Shown here in pieces: positions 24,595-33,238 of a DNA stretch of 50,672 nucleotides. Below the pieces are notes generated by a model. It was not told the origin of the DNA. It did no database searches and saw only the letters and a program-made list of their open reading frames with translations. Each line of letters opens with the position of its first letter. The stretch's first letter is position 1. This stretch comes from Candidatus Omnitrophota bacterium (GTDB taxonomy: Bacteria > Omnitrophota > Gorgyraeia > Gygaellales > Profunditerraquicolaceae). Location: the NCBI GenBank assembly GCA_028715415.1, contig JAQURX010000013.1:1-50672 (forward strand). Reading direction: 5' to 3'. The position numbers were made by a program, and so were the translations under genes.

Positions 24595-26667
24595 TTATCC
24601 TGCTGCCATCAGTTTCTCATATTCAGGAAACCTGTGCAGCAATTTTTCCTTTAATAACGCATTTTGATGCATATTAAGCGAAGGATCCAATTCTACAAGC
24701 TTCAACGCTTCTTCTCTTGCCTGTTTTAAAAGCTGCATCTGTATTAAAGGATTCCCTATTTTTAGCTCGCTTAAGCCCGATTGCCTTGCGCCAAAAAATT
24801 CCCCCGGGCCTCTTATTTTTAAATCTTCCTCGGCAATACGAAAGCCATCGCTAAATTTTACCATTGCTTCCATCCGCGCTTTCGCGTCATCATTTTGCGC
24901 CTCAGAAATGAGTATGCAAAAAGATTCAAACTTATCCCTGCCTACGCGGCCACGCAATTGATGCAATTGGCTTAAGCCAAACCTTTCTGCTGATTCAATA
25001 ATCATACACGTTGCTTTCGGAATATCAATACCTACTTCTAAAACAGTAGTTGAAACCAGAAGATCCAATTTGCCATCCTTAAATTTCTGCATAATATCAT
25101 CTTGCTCTTTTTGTTTCAACCTGCCGTGGATTAAACCTAATTTAAAATCCTTAAACTCTGTTTTTCTTAATTCATCATACATCTTCTTTGCACCGGCAAT
25201 ATCCAACATAAAAGATTCCTCAATCGTCGGATAAATAATATACGCCTGCATCCCCTTCTTTAACTCTTCTCTTGCAATTTCATACCCTGATTTTTTATTT
25301 TGCGGGGTAAAATGCATTGTTTTAATCGGGACGCGGCCCGGAGGCAATTCATTTATAACAGAAATATCTAAATCTCCGTAAATTGTAATAGCAAGAGTCC
25401 TTGGAATTGGAGTTGCGGTCATAATCAGGACATCCGGACTTACGCCTTTTTTCGGAAGCAGAGCTCGCTGGCCCACACCAAACTTATGCTGTTCATCAAT
25501 GACAACCAAACCTAAGTTCTTAAAGACAATGTCCTCTTCTAGTAATGCGTGCGTACCGACAACTAAATCAATCTTGCCATCTTTGATTCTTTTGCAAATG
25601 TTTTCTTTTTCCTGTTTTGTAAGGCTCCCCGTAAGTAAGCCGATTCTTATTTTCCCCTCGTAAGATAAAAAATTTGCATAATGCTGGCGCGCCAAGATTT
25701 CAGTTGGCACCATAAAAGCTGCCTGGTAACCGCCTTGAATCGCGGCAATACTGGCGATACCGGCAACTACAGTCTTACCCGAACCAACATCTCCCTGCAG
25801 TAAACGTTGCATAGGGACAGCCCTTTGCATATCGGATTTTATTTCTTCAATAACTTTTTCCTGAGATAAAGTTAATTTAAATGGCATACTTGCGATAAAA
25901 TCATTTACTAATTTCCCTTCCACAATATGAGCTATCCCTTTTTTTTCTTTTTTCTCGCGTTTGCGCATTGCAAGCGGGACCTGGAATAAAAAGAATTCTT
26001 CAAATGCCAATCTATCATAGGCAAGTTTTTGCATATCAAACGACTCAGGGAAATGAATATTAAGAAGGCTTTTGGCAAGATTAAGAAGGTTATGTTTGGA
26101 GCGCATATCATAAGGCAAGAAATCCTGGATAGACACAAGATATTCGTCAATAGCCTGTTTAATAACTTTACGAAGGACCCTTTGCGACAAGCCTTCCAGC
26201 AAAGAATAAACAGGGACAATTCTTCCCGTATTAAGGCTGGAATCGGTTTCTTCAGAAATTATCTCAAACTCCGGAGAACTCATCTGCAATCTTACGCCGT
26301 AACGTTCTACTTTCCCATAAAGAATCAAATTTACTCCCGGCTTGAAATAATTCCTAAGATAAGGTTGATTAAACCAAACACAATTTATCTTACCCGTCTC
26401 ATCCCCTACCACTATCTCAGTTATACTAAAGCCTCTTCTCCTGAATGACCTGCGTTCTCCTCCCACGATAACCTGCGCTTTAATCGCTTGAACTTGGCCT
26501 TCCTGAAGTTTTGATATTTTAGAAAGGTTTGACCTGTCTTCATAACGATAAGGGAAATAATAAAGAAGGTCTTCAACAGTAAAGACCCCCTTAGAGGCGA
26601 ATGCCGCTGCTCTTTTAGGGCCAATGCCTTTTAAATATCTAACAGGAGTATTTATTTTTTTTATCAT
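24595..26667 (-). CDS. recG: ATP-dependent DNA helicase RecG
   Basis: Regresses stalled forks and branch-migrates Holliday junctions. The 690-residue protein has an N-terminal helix-hairpin-helix-like start (VRYLKGIGPKRAAAF) and an OB wedge at residues 60-150. The helicase core has GDVGSGKTVVAG (Walker A), VIDEQHKFGVGQR (DExH) and MTATPIPRTLA. The second lobe has STTVLEVGIDIPKA and QLRGRVGR. Length is normal. Confidence 0.97.
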   Translation of the reverse strand: MIKKINTPVRYLKGIGPKRAAAFASKGVFTVEDLLYYFPYRYEDRSNLSKISKLQEGQVQAIKAQVIVGGERRSFRRRGFSITEIVVGDETGKINCVWFNQPYLRNYFKPGVNLILYGKVERYGVRLQMSSPEFEIISEETDSSLNTGRIVPVYSLLEGLSQRVLRKVIKQAIDEYLVSIQDFLPYDMRSKHNLLNLAKSLLNIHFPESFDMQKLAYDRLAFEEFFLFQVPLAMRKREKKEKKGIAHIVEGKLVNDFIASMPFKLTLSQEKVIEEIKSDMQRAVPMQRLLQGDVGSGKTVVAGIASIAAIQGGYQAAFMVPTEILARQHYANFLSYEGKIRIGLLTGSLTKQEKENICKRIKDGKIDLVVGTHALLEEDIVFKNLGLVVIDEQHKFGVGQRALLPKKGVSPDVLIMTATPIPRTLAITIYGDLDISVINELPPGRVPIKTMHFTPQNKKSGYEIAREELKKGMQAYIIYPTIEESFMLDIAGAKKMYDELRKTEFKDFKLGLIHGRLKQKEQDDIMQKFKDGKLDLLVSTTVLEVGIDIPKATCMIIESAERFGLSQLHQLRGRVGRDKFESFCILISEAQNDDAKARMEAMVKFSDGFRIAEEDLKIRGPGEFFGARQSGLSELKIGNPLIQMQLLKQAREEALKLVELDPSLNMHQNALLKEKLLHRFPEYEKLMAAG

Positions 26668-26682
26668 AATGCTACAGAGAAC

Positions 26683-27147
26683 CTAAAGAGTGACTTTTGG
26701 TTTCTCTGAACCTTGCTCAGAAGGAAGTGGAAAATCAGATTTTTCTTTTTTGGGGACAGCAGGCTTTGTTTTGCCGGGCAGAACTTCAATTTCAAATGAT
26801 TCTGTTGAATAAGTCTTACCGTGAACAACTATACTTGAAGGGAGTATTTTAATTTTTCCAGTAGCAGTGGGGACCAGGATAACTGTAATCGCTATAAAGG
26901 TGTGGACTTCTTTCGCATAAGACATGGTAGTTGATTGCGCGGAAGAAACAATTTCAAATCCTTCTAATTTAGGCAGAGTAAGCGGCGGGAGCTTTTTTTC
27001 CGAAGAAACAATTGAAATCTTATAAGTAAGCAGCTCATCTGTAGTCAGGCTTCTTTTATCAACTTCGGCCTTAATTGAAGTCTCGGCAAAAGCCGGCAGG
27101 ACCAAAACAAATATAAAAACAGGTATTAAAATAAACTTAGGAATCAT
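26683..27147 (-). CDS. Short secreted protein resembling the first domain of BatD
   Basis: The 154-residue protein has a signal peptide (residues 1-21, ending AFAE). An Ig-like segment follows: KAEVDKRSLTTDELLTYKI, then LPPLTLPKLEGFEIVSS, which resembles the N-terminal repeat of BatD (aerotolerance) proteins. Full BatD proteins are several times longer with several such domains and a membrane anchor. This one ends after a single domain and a Lys/Pro-rich tail. It is either a one-domain relative or a remnant. It is the first gene upstream of recG, with a possible promoter close to its ATG. Confidence 0.65.
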   Translation of the reverse strand: MIPKFILIPVFIFVLVLPAFAETSIKAEVDKRSLTTDELLTYKISIVSSEKKLPPLTLPKLEGFEIVSSAQSTTMSYAKEVHTFIAITVILVPTATGKIKILPSSIVVHGKTYSTESFEIEVLPGKTKPAVPKKEKSDFPLPSEQGSEKPKVTL

Positions 27148-27154
27148 ATTTTAT

Positions 27155-27181
27155 ATTTATCATAATCTCTTTTTTTGTCAA
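27155..27181 (-). promoter_or_regulatory. Possible promoter of the recG-fab-leu run
   Basis: A perfect minus-strand TTGACA at 27176-27181 is followed by AT-rich sequence with a weak -10 (TAAATA) at 16 bases. The start point would lie within about a dozen bases of the BatD-like ATG, implying a very short leader. Confidence 0.4.
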
Positions 27182-27195
27182 TACCAGAGTGCATC

Positions 27196-27224
27196 TTGAA
27201 TTTCAGAAAAAAATATGGCATACT
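27196..27224 (+). promoter_or_regulatory. Promoter of the 27231 small RNA
   Basis: TTGAAT (27196-27201) and CATACT (27219-27224) with a 17-base spacer point rightward into a gene-free stretch that ends in a terminator. Confidence 0.6.
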
Positions 27225-27230
27225 TAATTA

Positions 27231-27319
27231 AGGTTGAACAACAAGGAGGTTCTCGGATAGCGAAAGCTAAAGAGGCCTATCACCTACAAGAAACCCCCAG
27301 TATTTTCGGGGGATTTTTT
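27231..27319 (+). ncRNA. Candidate standalone small RNA of about 90 nt
   Basis: Between two minus-strand genes this plus-strand unit has its own promoter, no open frame, and a rho-independent terminator (five C, loop, five G, then six T). The body contains a small GAAA-capped hairpin (AGC-GAAA-GCT). GATAG at 27256-27260 can pair with CTATC at 27277-27281, enclosing that hairpin. An AAGGAGG stretch is followed by no start codon. I do not recognise an Rfam family; SRP RNA, 6S RNA and common riboswitch cores were considered and do not fit. Confidence 0.55.
27292..27318 (+). terminator. Terminator of the small RNA
   Basis: ACCCCC and GGGGG arms close a loop of about nine bases and are followed by ATTTTTT on the plus strand. 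Confidence 0.8.
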
Positions 27320-27324
27320 GTTGA

Positions 27325-27357
27325 GCACAATAATGCACCAAAGGTGCATTATTGTGC
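27325..27357. repeat. Perfect 15-bp palindrome with 3-base loop
   Basis: GCACAATAATGCACC and its exact inverse complement are separated only by AAA. No T run follows on either strand, so it is not a standard terminator. It lies just past the small RNA and before a second inverted repeat. Confidence 0.85.
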
Positions 27358-27360
27358 GAA

Positions 27361-27402
27361 ATCCCGAGTGGCTATATTCTAAACTTGTTGCCACGAGGGA
27401 TA
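27361..27402. repeat. Imperfect inverted repeat next to the dusB 3' end
   Basis: ATCCCGAGTGGC near 27363 and GCCACGAGGGAT near 27391 pair with one misaligned base around an 18-base loop. With the preceding palindrome it makes a compact two-hairpin block ending at the dusB stop. A palindromic mobile unit is possible. Confidence 0.55.
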
Positions 27403-27404
27403 AA

Positions 27405-28364
27405 CTATCCAGCACACTCCCTAATAATCTCCTCCATCTCCTGCTTTGTCTTCGCCCGGGAGGATTTCTCTCTTAGAGGCCGGACATGACGGAAACCTTT
27501 TGTATACCAGGCAAAGAATTTACGAAAGATCACAACCCCGCTTCTTTCTCCATAATAATCTATACAAGAATTAAGATGCTTTAAGATAATCCTGACAACT
27601 TCATCAGAAGGCGGCCGTTTAATTATCTCTCCATTCTTCAAGAAGCTTTTTATCTCTTTAAAAATCCAAGGATTCCCTAAGGCTCCCCTTGCTACGGCAA
27701 TCCCGTCGCAGCCGGTTTCATCAATCATTTTCTTTGCTAATTGCGCAGACAAAATATCCCCGCTTGCAATAAGCGGAATTTTTATAGCCTTCTTTACCGC
27801 GGCTATTACTTTATAATCAACACTACCGCTGTAACCTTGCAGTTTTGTTCTCCCATGAATAAATAACCCGTCAATTCCCGCATCTTCTGCTAAACGCGCA
27901 ACTTCAGAAGCATTAATTGAATCCTTATCCCAGCCCGCGCGGATTTTTAAAGTTACCGGCACACTTGAATTATCAACTACTAACTTCAGCAGCTTCTGCA
28001 ACTTTTTTGGTTCTTTTAAAAGGCTCGCCCCTTCTCCCCTTCGTGTTACTTTCTTCGCAGGGCATGCGGCATTGAAATCAAGGATGTTAAATTTATATTC
28101 CTTTAAAACATCCAGCGCTTTTAAGATATAATTTGCTTCACAGCCTAAAAGCTGAATTCCAAGCGGCTTATCTTTAAGGTTAGAAGTAAGCATCATACGC
28201 GTTCTTTTGCTTTTATGACTGATGGAACGCGCATTAATCATCTCTACAAACGCTAATTCACATCCAAATTCACGGTTAAGGATGCGAAAAGGCAGATCGC
28301 TGATTCCTGCCATAGGAGCAAGGATTAAATTTGATTTTAATTTTAATTTACCAATTTTTAGCAT
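27405..28364 (-). CDS. dusB: tRNA-dihydrouridine synthase
   Basis: FMN enzyme reducing uridines in the tRNA D-loop. The 319-residue TIM barrel starts LILAPMAGISDLPFR. FNAACPAKKVTRRGEGASLL contains the catalytic Cys; homologues usually read GCPxxKV, and here Ala precedes the Cys. LKIRAGWD, FIHGRT and VARGALGNPWIF complete the FMN site. The DusB-type subfamily is most likely from these motifs. Confidence 0.93.
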   Translation of the reverse strand: MLKIGKLKLKSNLILAPMAGISDLPFRILNREFGCELAFVEMINARSISHKSKRTRMMLTSNLKDKPLGIQLLGCEANYILKALDVLKEYKFNILDFNAACPAKKVTRRGEGASLLKEPKKLQKLLKLVVDNSSVPVTLKIRAGWDKDSINASEVARLAEDAGIDGLFIHGRTKLQGYSGSVDYKVIAAVKKAIKIPLIASGDILSAQLAKKMIDETGCDGIAVARGALGNPWIFKEIKSFLKNGEIIKRPPSDEVVRIILKHLNSCIDYYGERSGVVIFRKFFAWYTKGFRHVRPLREKSSRAKTKQEMEEIIRECAG

Positions 28365-28414
28365 AGTAGCTCCAAAACCAATTCTAATATATTTTCAGGA
28401 ATTTAGCAGAATTT

Positions 28415-29887
28415 TTAGAGGATAAATTCTGGATTCTTTATTAGCGGGTTGTTTTTTATCTGGTCAGCGATAGCCGAGCTTAATCCGGGTTTGCCCAATT
28501 TGTAGTACATATAATTTTTGTATCCTTCCACTCCCGGCTGGTCAAAGGCATTTACTTCCAAAAGTTCACCTTCAAAAGCAACTGCCATTTCAAAAAAGAA
28601 TAGAAGCGCACCCCAAGTATAGGCCGAAACCTCTGATAAAACAATCGTACAGCTTGGTCGAGCCTGTTGCTTAAGAGCCCATTCAGTGGCTTCCTGTGCC
28701 AACTTAATCAAATCAGAATAACTTTTACCCGACAAAAGATCGTTTTTTGCAGTAACTTTACAATCACTCTTAAATTTCTCTACCCTGATAAAAGTTGTTA
28801 CCTTGTCATTCTGGCCTTCAATATTATTTTGCTGGATAGAATGTAAATCGTTTGTGCCGCGCGCAGGGATTGGGGTCCTGCCTACGTTAAGAATACGCTC
28901 TTTATCATTAACCCACGCCTCGTCTCCATTATTTAAAACCTCAATTTTTCTGGCGTATTTTTTCCCTAAACTTTCAGCTAAAAGCTGGACATACCAATCC
29001 GCAGTAGATTTTAAAGTCTCGGAAAAAGGCATTAATACCGCAATAGGCTTACCTTTATTTCGATAAAGTATAAAATGTAAAACTGCATAAAGATAGGCGG
29101 GGTTTTTTAATATATCCGGATTGCTGCATCTTACTGCCATATCCTTAATGCCCTTAAAAACTTCTTCTATATTAACCCCGATAATCGCGAGGTGCAAAAG
29201 CCCCATATTAAATTCGGAGAATCTGCCGCCAACACCTTTTAATAAAGGAAAACTTTTAAAACTTAAACTATCCCTGCCCTGCTCTTCGTTAACTCTACTG
29301 CGCAAAGTTCCACTCTCAGGATCGGTGATAGCAATTATCTGCCTGCCGTAATTCTTCCCAACGCCCTTCTTTAACCAATTATCCACAATCATGAATGCAG
29401 CCTTCGTCTCAGTAGTCTCTCCTGATTTTGAAATCACAATTACAAAAGTTTTCTTAGGATTCAAATTCTTAAGTAAAGCGCTTAATGTATCGGGATCAAG
29501 ATTATTGCCCTCAAAATAAACTTTAGGATTACCTTTTCTTAAAGAAGAGAATTCATTGTAGTATGGAGGGCAGAGAGCATCCTGCGCCGCCTTTAAACCT
29601 AAATATGAACCCCCGATCCCTAAAGAAATCACATTATCGTATTTCTTTGATATTTCTTTCCCAAGCTTTTGGATTTCTTTGATTTTATTTTTATCCTGAT
29701 TAGCCAAGTTGGCCCATTCTAACCCAAGCTTTATCCTAAGAGAAGGACTGCTTAAAATCTTTTTCAGATGCTCGTCGGCACAATGCACAGAAGGCATCAA
29801 TTGATCAATATCAGATTGTTCAACTCCATGGGTTTTCCCAACATTTGAACTAAACATATTATTAAAATCAAACTTGATATCTTTCAT
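28415..29887 (-). CDS. pgi: Glucose-6-phosphate isomerase
   Basis: Glycolytic/gluconeogenic isomerase. The 490-residue protein has SLGIGGSYLGLKAAQDAL, VISKSGETTETKAAF, KGVGGRFSEFNMG with the active-site Glu region, and DLHSIQQNNIEGQ plus DQPGVEGYKNYMY near the end. The type resembles the thermophile/Gram-positive-like single-domain Pgi. It precedes dusB in the transcript with about 50 bases between. Confidence 0.95.
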   Translation of the reverse strand: MKDIKFDFNNMFSSNVGKTHGVEQSDIDQLMPSVHCADEHLKKILSSPSLRIKLGLEWANLANQDKNKIKEIQKLGKEISKKYDNVISLGIGGSYLGLKAAQDALCPPYYNEFSSLRKGNPKVYFEGNNLDPDTLSALLKNLNPKKTFVIVISKSGETTETKAAFMIVDNWLKKGVGKNYGRQIIAITDPESGTLRSRVNEEQGRDSLSFKSFPLLKGVGGRFSEFNMGLLHLAIIGVNIEEVFKGIKDMAVRCSNPDILKNPAYLYAVLHFILYRNKGKPIAVLMPFSETLKSTADWYVQLLAESLGKKYARKIEVLNNGDEAWVNDKERILNVGRTPIPARGTNDLHSIQQNNIEGQNDKVTTFIRVEKFKSDCKVTAKNDLLSGKSYSDLIKLAQEATEWALKQQARPSCTIVLSEVSAYTWGALLFFFEMAVAFEGELLEVNAFDQPGVEGYKNYMYYKLGKPGLSSAIADQIKNNPLIKNPEFIL

Positions 29888-29900
29888 CAGAAGATTCTCC

Positions 29901-30338
29901 TTAAAATATTTTTAAAAGATTAAGCCCGGTTTTTGGATCAATATCCTTTGAAGCCTTAACGCCTTTTAACTCAAAGACTATTGCCTCAATTACTAAAAAA
30001 ACTTTTGATTTACCCCTGACGCATCCAGTAAGAACCGCGTTCTTCTTGCCCATACTGCCATGGATATGTATCTGCGGGCCGGAAGAATTGCTGAAAATCG
30101 TCCCTATCCCCATTACCTCCCAGCCATCTTTAAAAAAAACTTTATTTGGCTCAGGCGGAATTACCGGTTTTTTAGGCCCTGTCACAAGGTCGCCTTTTTT
30201 AAGCGCCCCGATAAAAACCATAGCAGCTGACTTTACGCGCTCTTTTTTAATAAATCCAGAGAGCTTTTCAATCAGGATATCATCATCTTCAAACTTTAAA
30301 ACAAAAATCCTTCCAATTGTTCCTTTTGTATATTTCAT
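29901..30338 (-). CDS. PPC/DUF296-domain protein
   Basis: The 145-residue protein is a single PPC domain: FIGALKKGDLVTG at 42-54, EVMGIGTIF, and GPQIHIHGSMGKKNAVLTG, whose clustered His residues are a metal-site candidate. Family members occur alone in bacteria and fused to AT-hooks in plants, and the bacterial role is unresolved. No DNA-binding motif is visible, so a DNA role should not be assumed. It lies 13 bases upstream of pgi in the same unit. Confidence 0.85.
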   Translation of the reverse strand: MKYTKGTIGRIFVLKFEDDDILIEKLSGFIKKERVKSAAMVFIGALKKGDLVTGPKKPVIPPEPNKVFFKDGWEVMGIGTIFSNSSGPQIHIHGSMGKKNAVLTGCVRGKSKVFLVIEAIVFELKGVKASKDIDPKTGLNLLKIF

Positions 30339-30339
30339 A

Positions 30340-30666
30340 TCAAACCCTACTTATGATTTTAACTGTTGTATGCACTCCGTCCTGCCAAGGCCATAGCATA
30401 GCGAAGACTTCTTTCTTTTCTTCTTCCAGAAAATAAAGCGTCTGACCGGGCATAATCCCGCCGTAAGATTTGATTGCTTCTTCCAGCTGAAAACTTAGCC
30501 TTTTACCAGAAGGCCAGACTGGCTTACCGAAAACATTCTCCAGCCTTTTTACAAGTTTTTCCAATTCATCCTTGATAATTACAGCCTCAAAATGATTATC
30601 GCAATCAAGGCGTTTTGAGTCAAAAGTTACGGCTTTTAATTCATCCCTTAATTTATCAAGTTCCAT
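30340..30666 (-). CDS. Hypothetical protein, 108 residues
   Basis: I do not recognise this family. The protein is soluble, charged at the N-terminus (helical, DELKAVTFDSKRLDCD) and has a compact C-terminal part with KPVWPSGKRLSFQLEEAI and LYFLEEEKKEVFAMLWPWQDG. There is no signal peptide or membrane segment. Its stop is one base before the PPC-domain gene and it follows the metallo-beta-lactamase gene by two bases, so it is certainly part of the operon. Confidence 0.75.
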   Translation of the reverse strand: MELDKLRDELKAVTFDSKRLDCDNHFEAVIIKDELEKLVKRLENVFGKPVWPSGKRLSFQLEEAIKSYGGIMPGQTLYFLEEEKKEVFAMLWPWQDGVHTTVKIISRV

Positions 30667-30668
30667 AT

Positions 30669-31508
30669 CTATTCCTTTCCTTGTGTTGAAACCGAATATT
30701 TTCCCTTAGAATCAATATCAACAATTACCTCTCCGTCTTCATCGGTTCGATAAATCTTAATTCCTCTTTTCTTTAACAAATTAATCGTTTCGCTGCTAGG
30801 CGCTTTCTCAATCCTATTAGTCGGGCCAACGCTGATAATTGCTATTTCCGGAGAAACTATTTTTAAGAATGCTTTACTTGTCGCATTTTTATAGCCATGA
30901 TGCCCGACCTTTAAAACCGCAGATTTCAAATCTGATTTTTCTTTTAATAATTGCTCCTCACTCTGACTGCCTAAATCGCTTGTTAACAAAATTCCAACTC
31001 CGCAAGCCTTAAGCTTTAACACAAGAGAATTATCATTAAAAGAACTGCCTTGCGCCTCTTGAGGCCAAAGCACATCCAAAGTTATCCCCCCAAGCTTAAG
31101 CTGGTCACCCTTCTTAAGCACCAGGTAATTTTTCTTTGAACGCACGAGCATACCATATGATTCCTGGGTATAATCATCATTATCCAAAACCTGCCCATTA
31201 TCAAAAATCTTTTCAATATCAATTTGAGGTAAAACAAAAAATGCTCCACCGAAATGATCCGGATGAGGATGGGTAACTATGAGATATTTTAAACTAACAA
31301 TTTTATTTTTCTTAAGATAATCAACAACTCTGTACCCGCTAAGGAATCCTCCGGTGTCAATTAAGGCATTTTCATTACCCGATTGGATTAAAACCGCCTC
31401 TCCTTTTCCGGTGTTGATAAAATGCAGTTTTGAACAATTAGCGGCAAAACAAATATTTGCAAGGAATAAAAATACCGTAGTTATAAAAACTAACCTTATG
31501 CTTTTCAT
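30669..31508 (-). CDS. Secreted metallo-beta-lactamase-fold protein, ComEC C-terminal-like
   Basis: The start at 31508 (MKSIRLVF) is chosen because it overlaps the VanZ-like stop as ATGA and gives a clean signal peptide ending CFAAN. The 279-residue protein then has FINTGKGEAVLIQSG and the metal motif THPHPDHFGGAF (HxHxDH). LTSDLGSQSEEQLL and KVGHHGYKNATS supply further ligands. This is the layout of the hydrolase domain of ComEC and of free-standing relatives that act on DNA or other phosphoesters outside the membrane. The ComEC channel itself is absent here. The substrate is unknown. Confidence 0.85.
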   Translation of the reverse strand: MKSIRLVFITTVFLFLANICFAANCSKLHFINTGKGEAVLIQSGNENALIDTGGFLSGYRVVDYLKKNKIVSLKYLIVTHPHPDHFGGAFFVLPQIDIEKIFDNGQVLDNDDYTQESYGMLVRSKKNYLVLKKGDQLKLGGITLDVLWPQEAQGSSFNDNSLVLKLKACGVGILLTSDLGSQSEEQLLKEKSDLKSAVLKVGHHGYKNATSKAFLKIVSPEIAIISVGPTNRIEKAPSSETINLLKKRGIKIYRTDEDGEVIVDIDSKGKYSVSTQGKE

Positions 31509-32002
31509 CTTAATATATATAAAATAACTCCAAAAATTCCGCTGATTAAATCCGCAAAAACATCTCTTATATCTCCGACGCGCCAAGGAATAAATCTTTG
31601 GAAGATTTCATCAAGAGATCCAACCAACAATATGAATACCGCCGCGAATATTATCGCCCGAATAGGCTTGTTAGCCTTTTGAAAATCTTTTATCGCAAGA
31701 TAACCTATTAAGCCATACTGCAAGAGATGCGTTCTTTCCTCAAAAATATCAAAACCCTGCCAATACATAACCGCTAAAATAATTACCAATAAATTAACTG
31801 CAATCTTTAAAAAACCGCTTTTCTTCTTAATTAAATTAAAAAATAGGTAAAAAATAGCCACTAAACCAACCGAGGCGAAAAACATCCTCATATTGTTAAC
31901 GCCGAACACCTTATCAAAGAACTCCAAAACCTGCCTCATGAAAAAAGCAGACAGGATTGTAAAAATACTAAAGCCTATTGTGAATTTAGATAATTTCAAC
32001 AT
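31505..32002 (-). CDS. VanZ-like membrane protein
   Basis: The 165-residue protein has about five hydrophobic segments and a VanZ-type pattern near the end: LVGSLDEIFQRFIPWRVGDIRDVFADLISG, quoted here by its key residues D-E-x-x-Q and R-x-x-x-x-x-D. VanZ relatives are small membrane proteins of mostly unknown function; some give low-level teicoplanin resistance. It is translationally coupled to the secreted hydrolase, so the two may act together at the envelope. Confidence 0.8.
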   Translation of the reverse strand: MLKLSKFTIGFSIFTILSAFFMRQVLEFFDKVFGVNNMRMFFASVGLVAIFYLFFNLIKKKSGFLKIAVNLLVIILAVMYWQGFDIFEERTHLLQYGLIGYLAIKDFQKANKPIRAIIFAAVFILLVGSLDEIFQRFIPWRVGDIRDVFADLISGIFGVILYILR

Positions 32003-32018
32003 CTATGCAATTACAAAA

Positions 32019-32414
32019 TCAATCTCTGGATTTCCATTTCCAGATCTGCGGCTTTTCCCCTGCATGGAGATCCTGCCCGAAGGATTCTTCTTTCTTTTGC
32101 TCACTTTCATAAGTGTGCCCCATAAACGGGTCAGATTGGTTATACGCATCAGCATTAAACTTTACATCTGTTGAAGGGCCGCTTGAGCTTGAAACAGTTG
32201 GGGCAACAGGCTCTTCACCCTTAAAACTTTCACTCATATAAGGATCATAAGCCGGGCTGGTATCAATACTAAATTGCTGCGAACCGGAAACTTCTCCGTT
32301 AGTAGTATAAACCTCCTTGCCGTCTTCAGCCCTATTAACAACTTCCTGCGCAAACGAAAACTCTACGGGAAGAATTCCCAAAAATAAAGCCAGTGAAATT
32401 ATTACTTGCTTCAT
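32019..32414 (-). CDS. Secreted hypothetical protein, 131 residues
   Basis: Signal peptide at residues 1-22 (FSFAQ cleavage region), then a low-complexity, Ser/Glu-rich, likely disordered region with repeats of short acidic-aromatic pieces such as AYDPYMSESFKGEEP and QSDPFMGHTYES. No known domain seen. It starts inside the end of the alpha/beta hydrolase gene (four-base overlap) and is followed by the VanZ-like gene. Confidence 0.65.
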   Translation of the reverse strand: MKQVIISLALFLGILPVEFSFAQEVVNRAEDGKEVYTTNGEVSGSQQFSIDTSPAYDPYMSESFKGEEPVAPTVSSSSGPSTDVKFNADAYNQSDPFMGHTYESEQKKEESFGQDLHAGEKPQIWKWKSRD

Positions 32415-33238
32415 TTAGCCATTCCTTGCAGGATTATTTCATATATATCCAATACCGAAGCATTCTCTATATGCATAAAATGCCCGACGCCTTTTATAAT
32501 CCTGATTTCGCAATCCGGGATTTGTGTCGCAAGAAACTTAACATCATCCAAATCAATAATAGTATCTTTTTCTCCGCTTAAAAGGATTGTCCTAGCTTTA
32601 ATCTTTTTTAAATCAACCATATCACTTAACTTTTTTGAAGAAATCACAAACAGCCCATGTTCACAGAACGCGCGCAGATTCTCTTCTTTCATCTTTCGGA
32701 ATTGATTAACAATTTTCTGTTTAAAATCCAAAGGCAGATTTTCTCCAAAGGCTTTTATCAATACCTGCGCCATTGTATCGCGGTCATGCGTTTCCAAAGC
32801 ATGCCCCTTCATAATAGTTTCTACCATTTTCTTATTCGGTTTTGTTCCGAGGCTAGCCAAAACCATCTTCTTGATTCTATCCGGATATTTTGCGGCAAAA
32901 GCAACTGCCACTACTCCGCCCCATGAGGCTGTACACATAATTGCATTTTCATTCATATTGGTTTTTTCTAAGACTGCTAAGAGTATTTGCACTTGCTCAT
33001 CAAGGGTTACATGAGGCAAGCCGGAAAGAATTTCCGCTTTTCCCTGTCCCGGAAAATCAAAAAGCACAATTCTGTATTTAGAAGAAAAGCGCGAGATGAA
33101 AGACTGCCACATAGCCATTGACTGCTGGACACCGTTAATACATATAATCTGCGGGCCATTATTCTCATAAATCCTATAAGGGATAATAAATCTCCCTACT
33201 TTTAATGTATCTTTTAAGCTGGAGCATAAGGTTTTCAT
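32411..33238 (-). CDS. Alpha/beta hydrolase
   Basis: The 275-residue protein follows the hydrolase fold: IICINGVQQSMAMWQ (oxyanion region), VLFDFPGQGKAE, and the nucleophile elbow CTASWGGVVA with Ser. LLSGEKDTIIDLDDV carries the acid and GVGHFMHIEN the catalytic His. The elbow has Thr in place of the usual first Gly. It lies at the 3' end of the lipid-transport genes and overlaps the PqiC-like gene, so a lipid or ester substrate is a reasonable guess but unproven. Confidence 0.88.
   Translation of the reverse strand: MKTLCSSLKDTLKVGRFIIPYRIYENNGPQIICINGVQQSMAMWQSFISRFSSKYRIVLFDFPGQGKAEILSGLPHVTLDEQVQILLAVLEKTNMNENAIMCTASWGGVVAVAFAAKYPDRIKKMVLASLGTKPNKKMVETIMKGHALETHDRDTMAQVLIKAFGENLPLDFKQKIVNQFRKMKEENLRAFCEHGLFVISSKKLSDMVDLKKIKARTILLSGEKDTIIDLDDVKFLATQIPDCEIRIIKGVGHFMHIENASVLDIYEIILQGMAK

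Noticed and set aside
25932-26219. Minus-strand 95-codon frame inside recG
   Set aside because: Wholly inside recG in another frame; Cys/Ser-rich random composition.
27231-27319. Small RNA as SRP RNA, 6S RNA or a riboswitch
   Set aside because: The SRP GGAAG core, 6S bubble and known riboswitch cores (preQ1, c-di-GMP, glycine) are not present, and no gene follows on the same strand.
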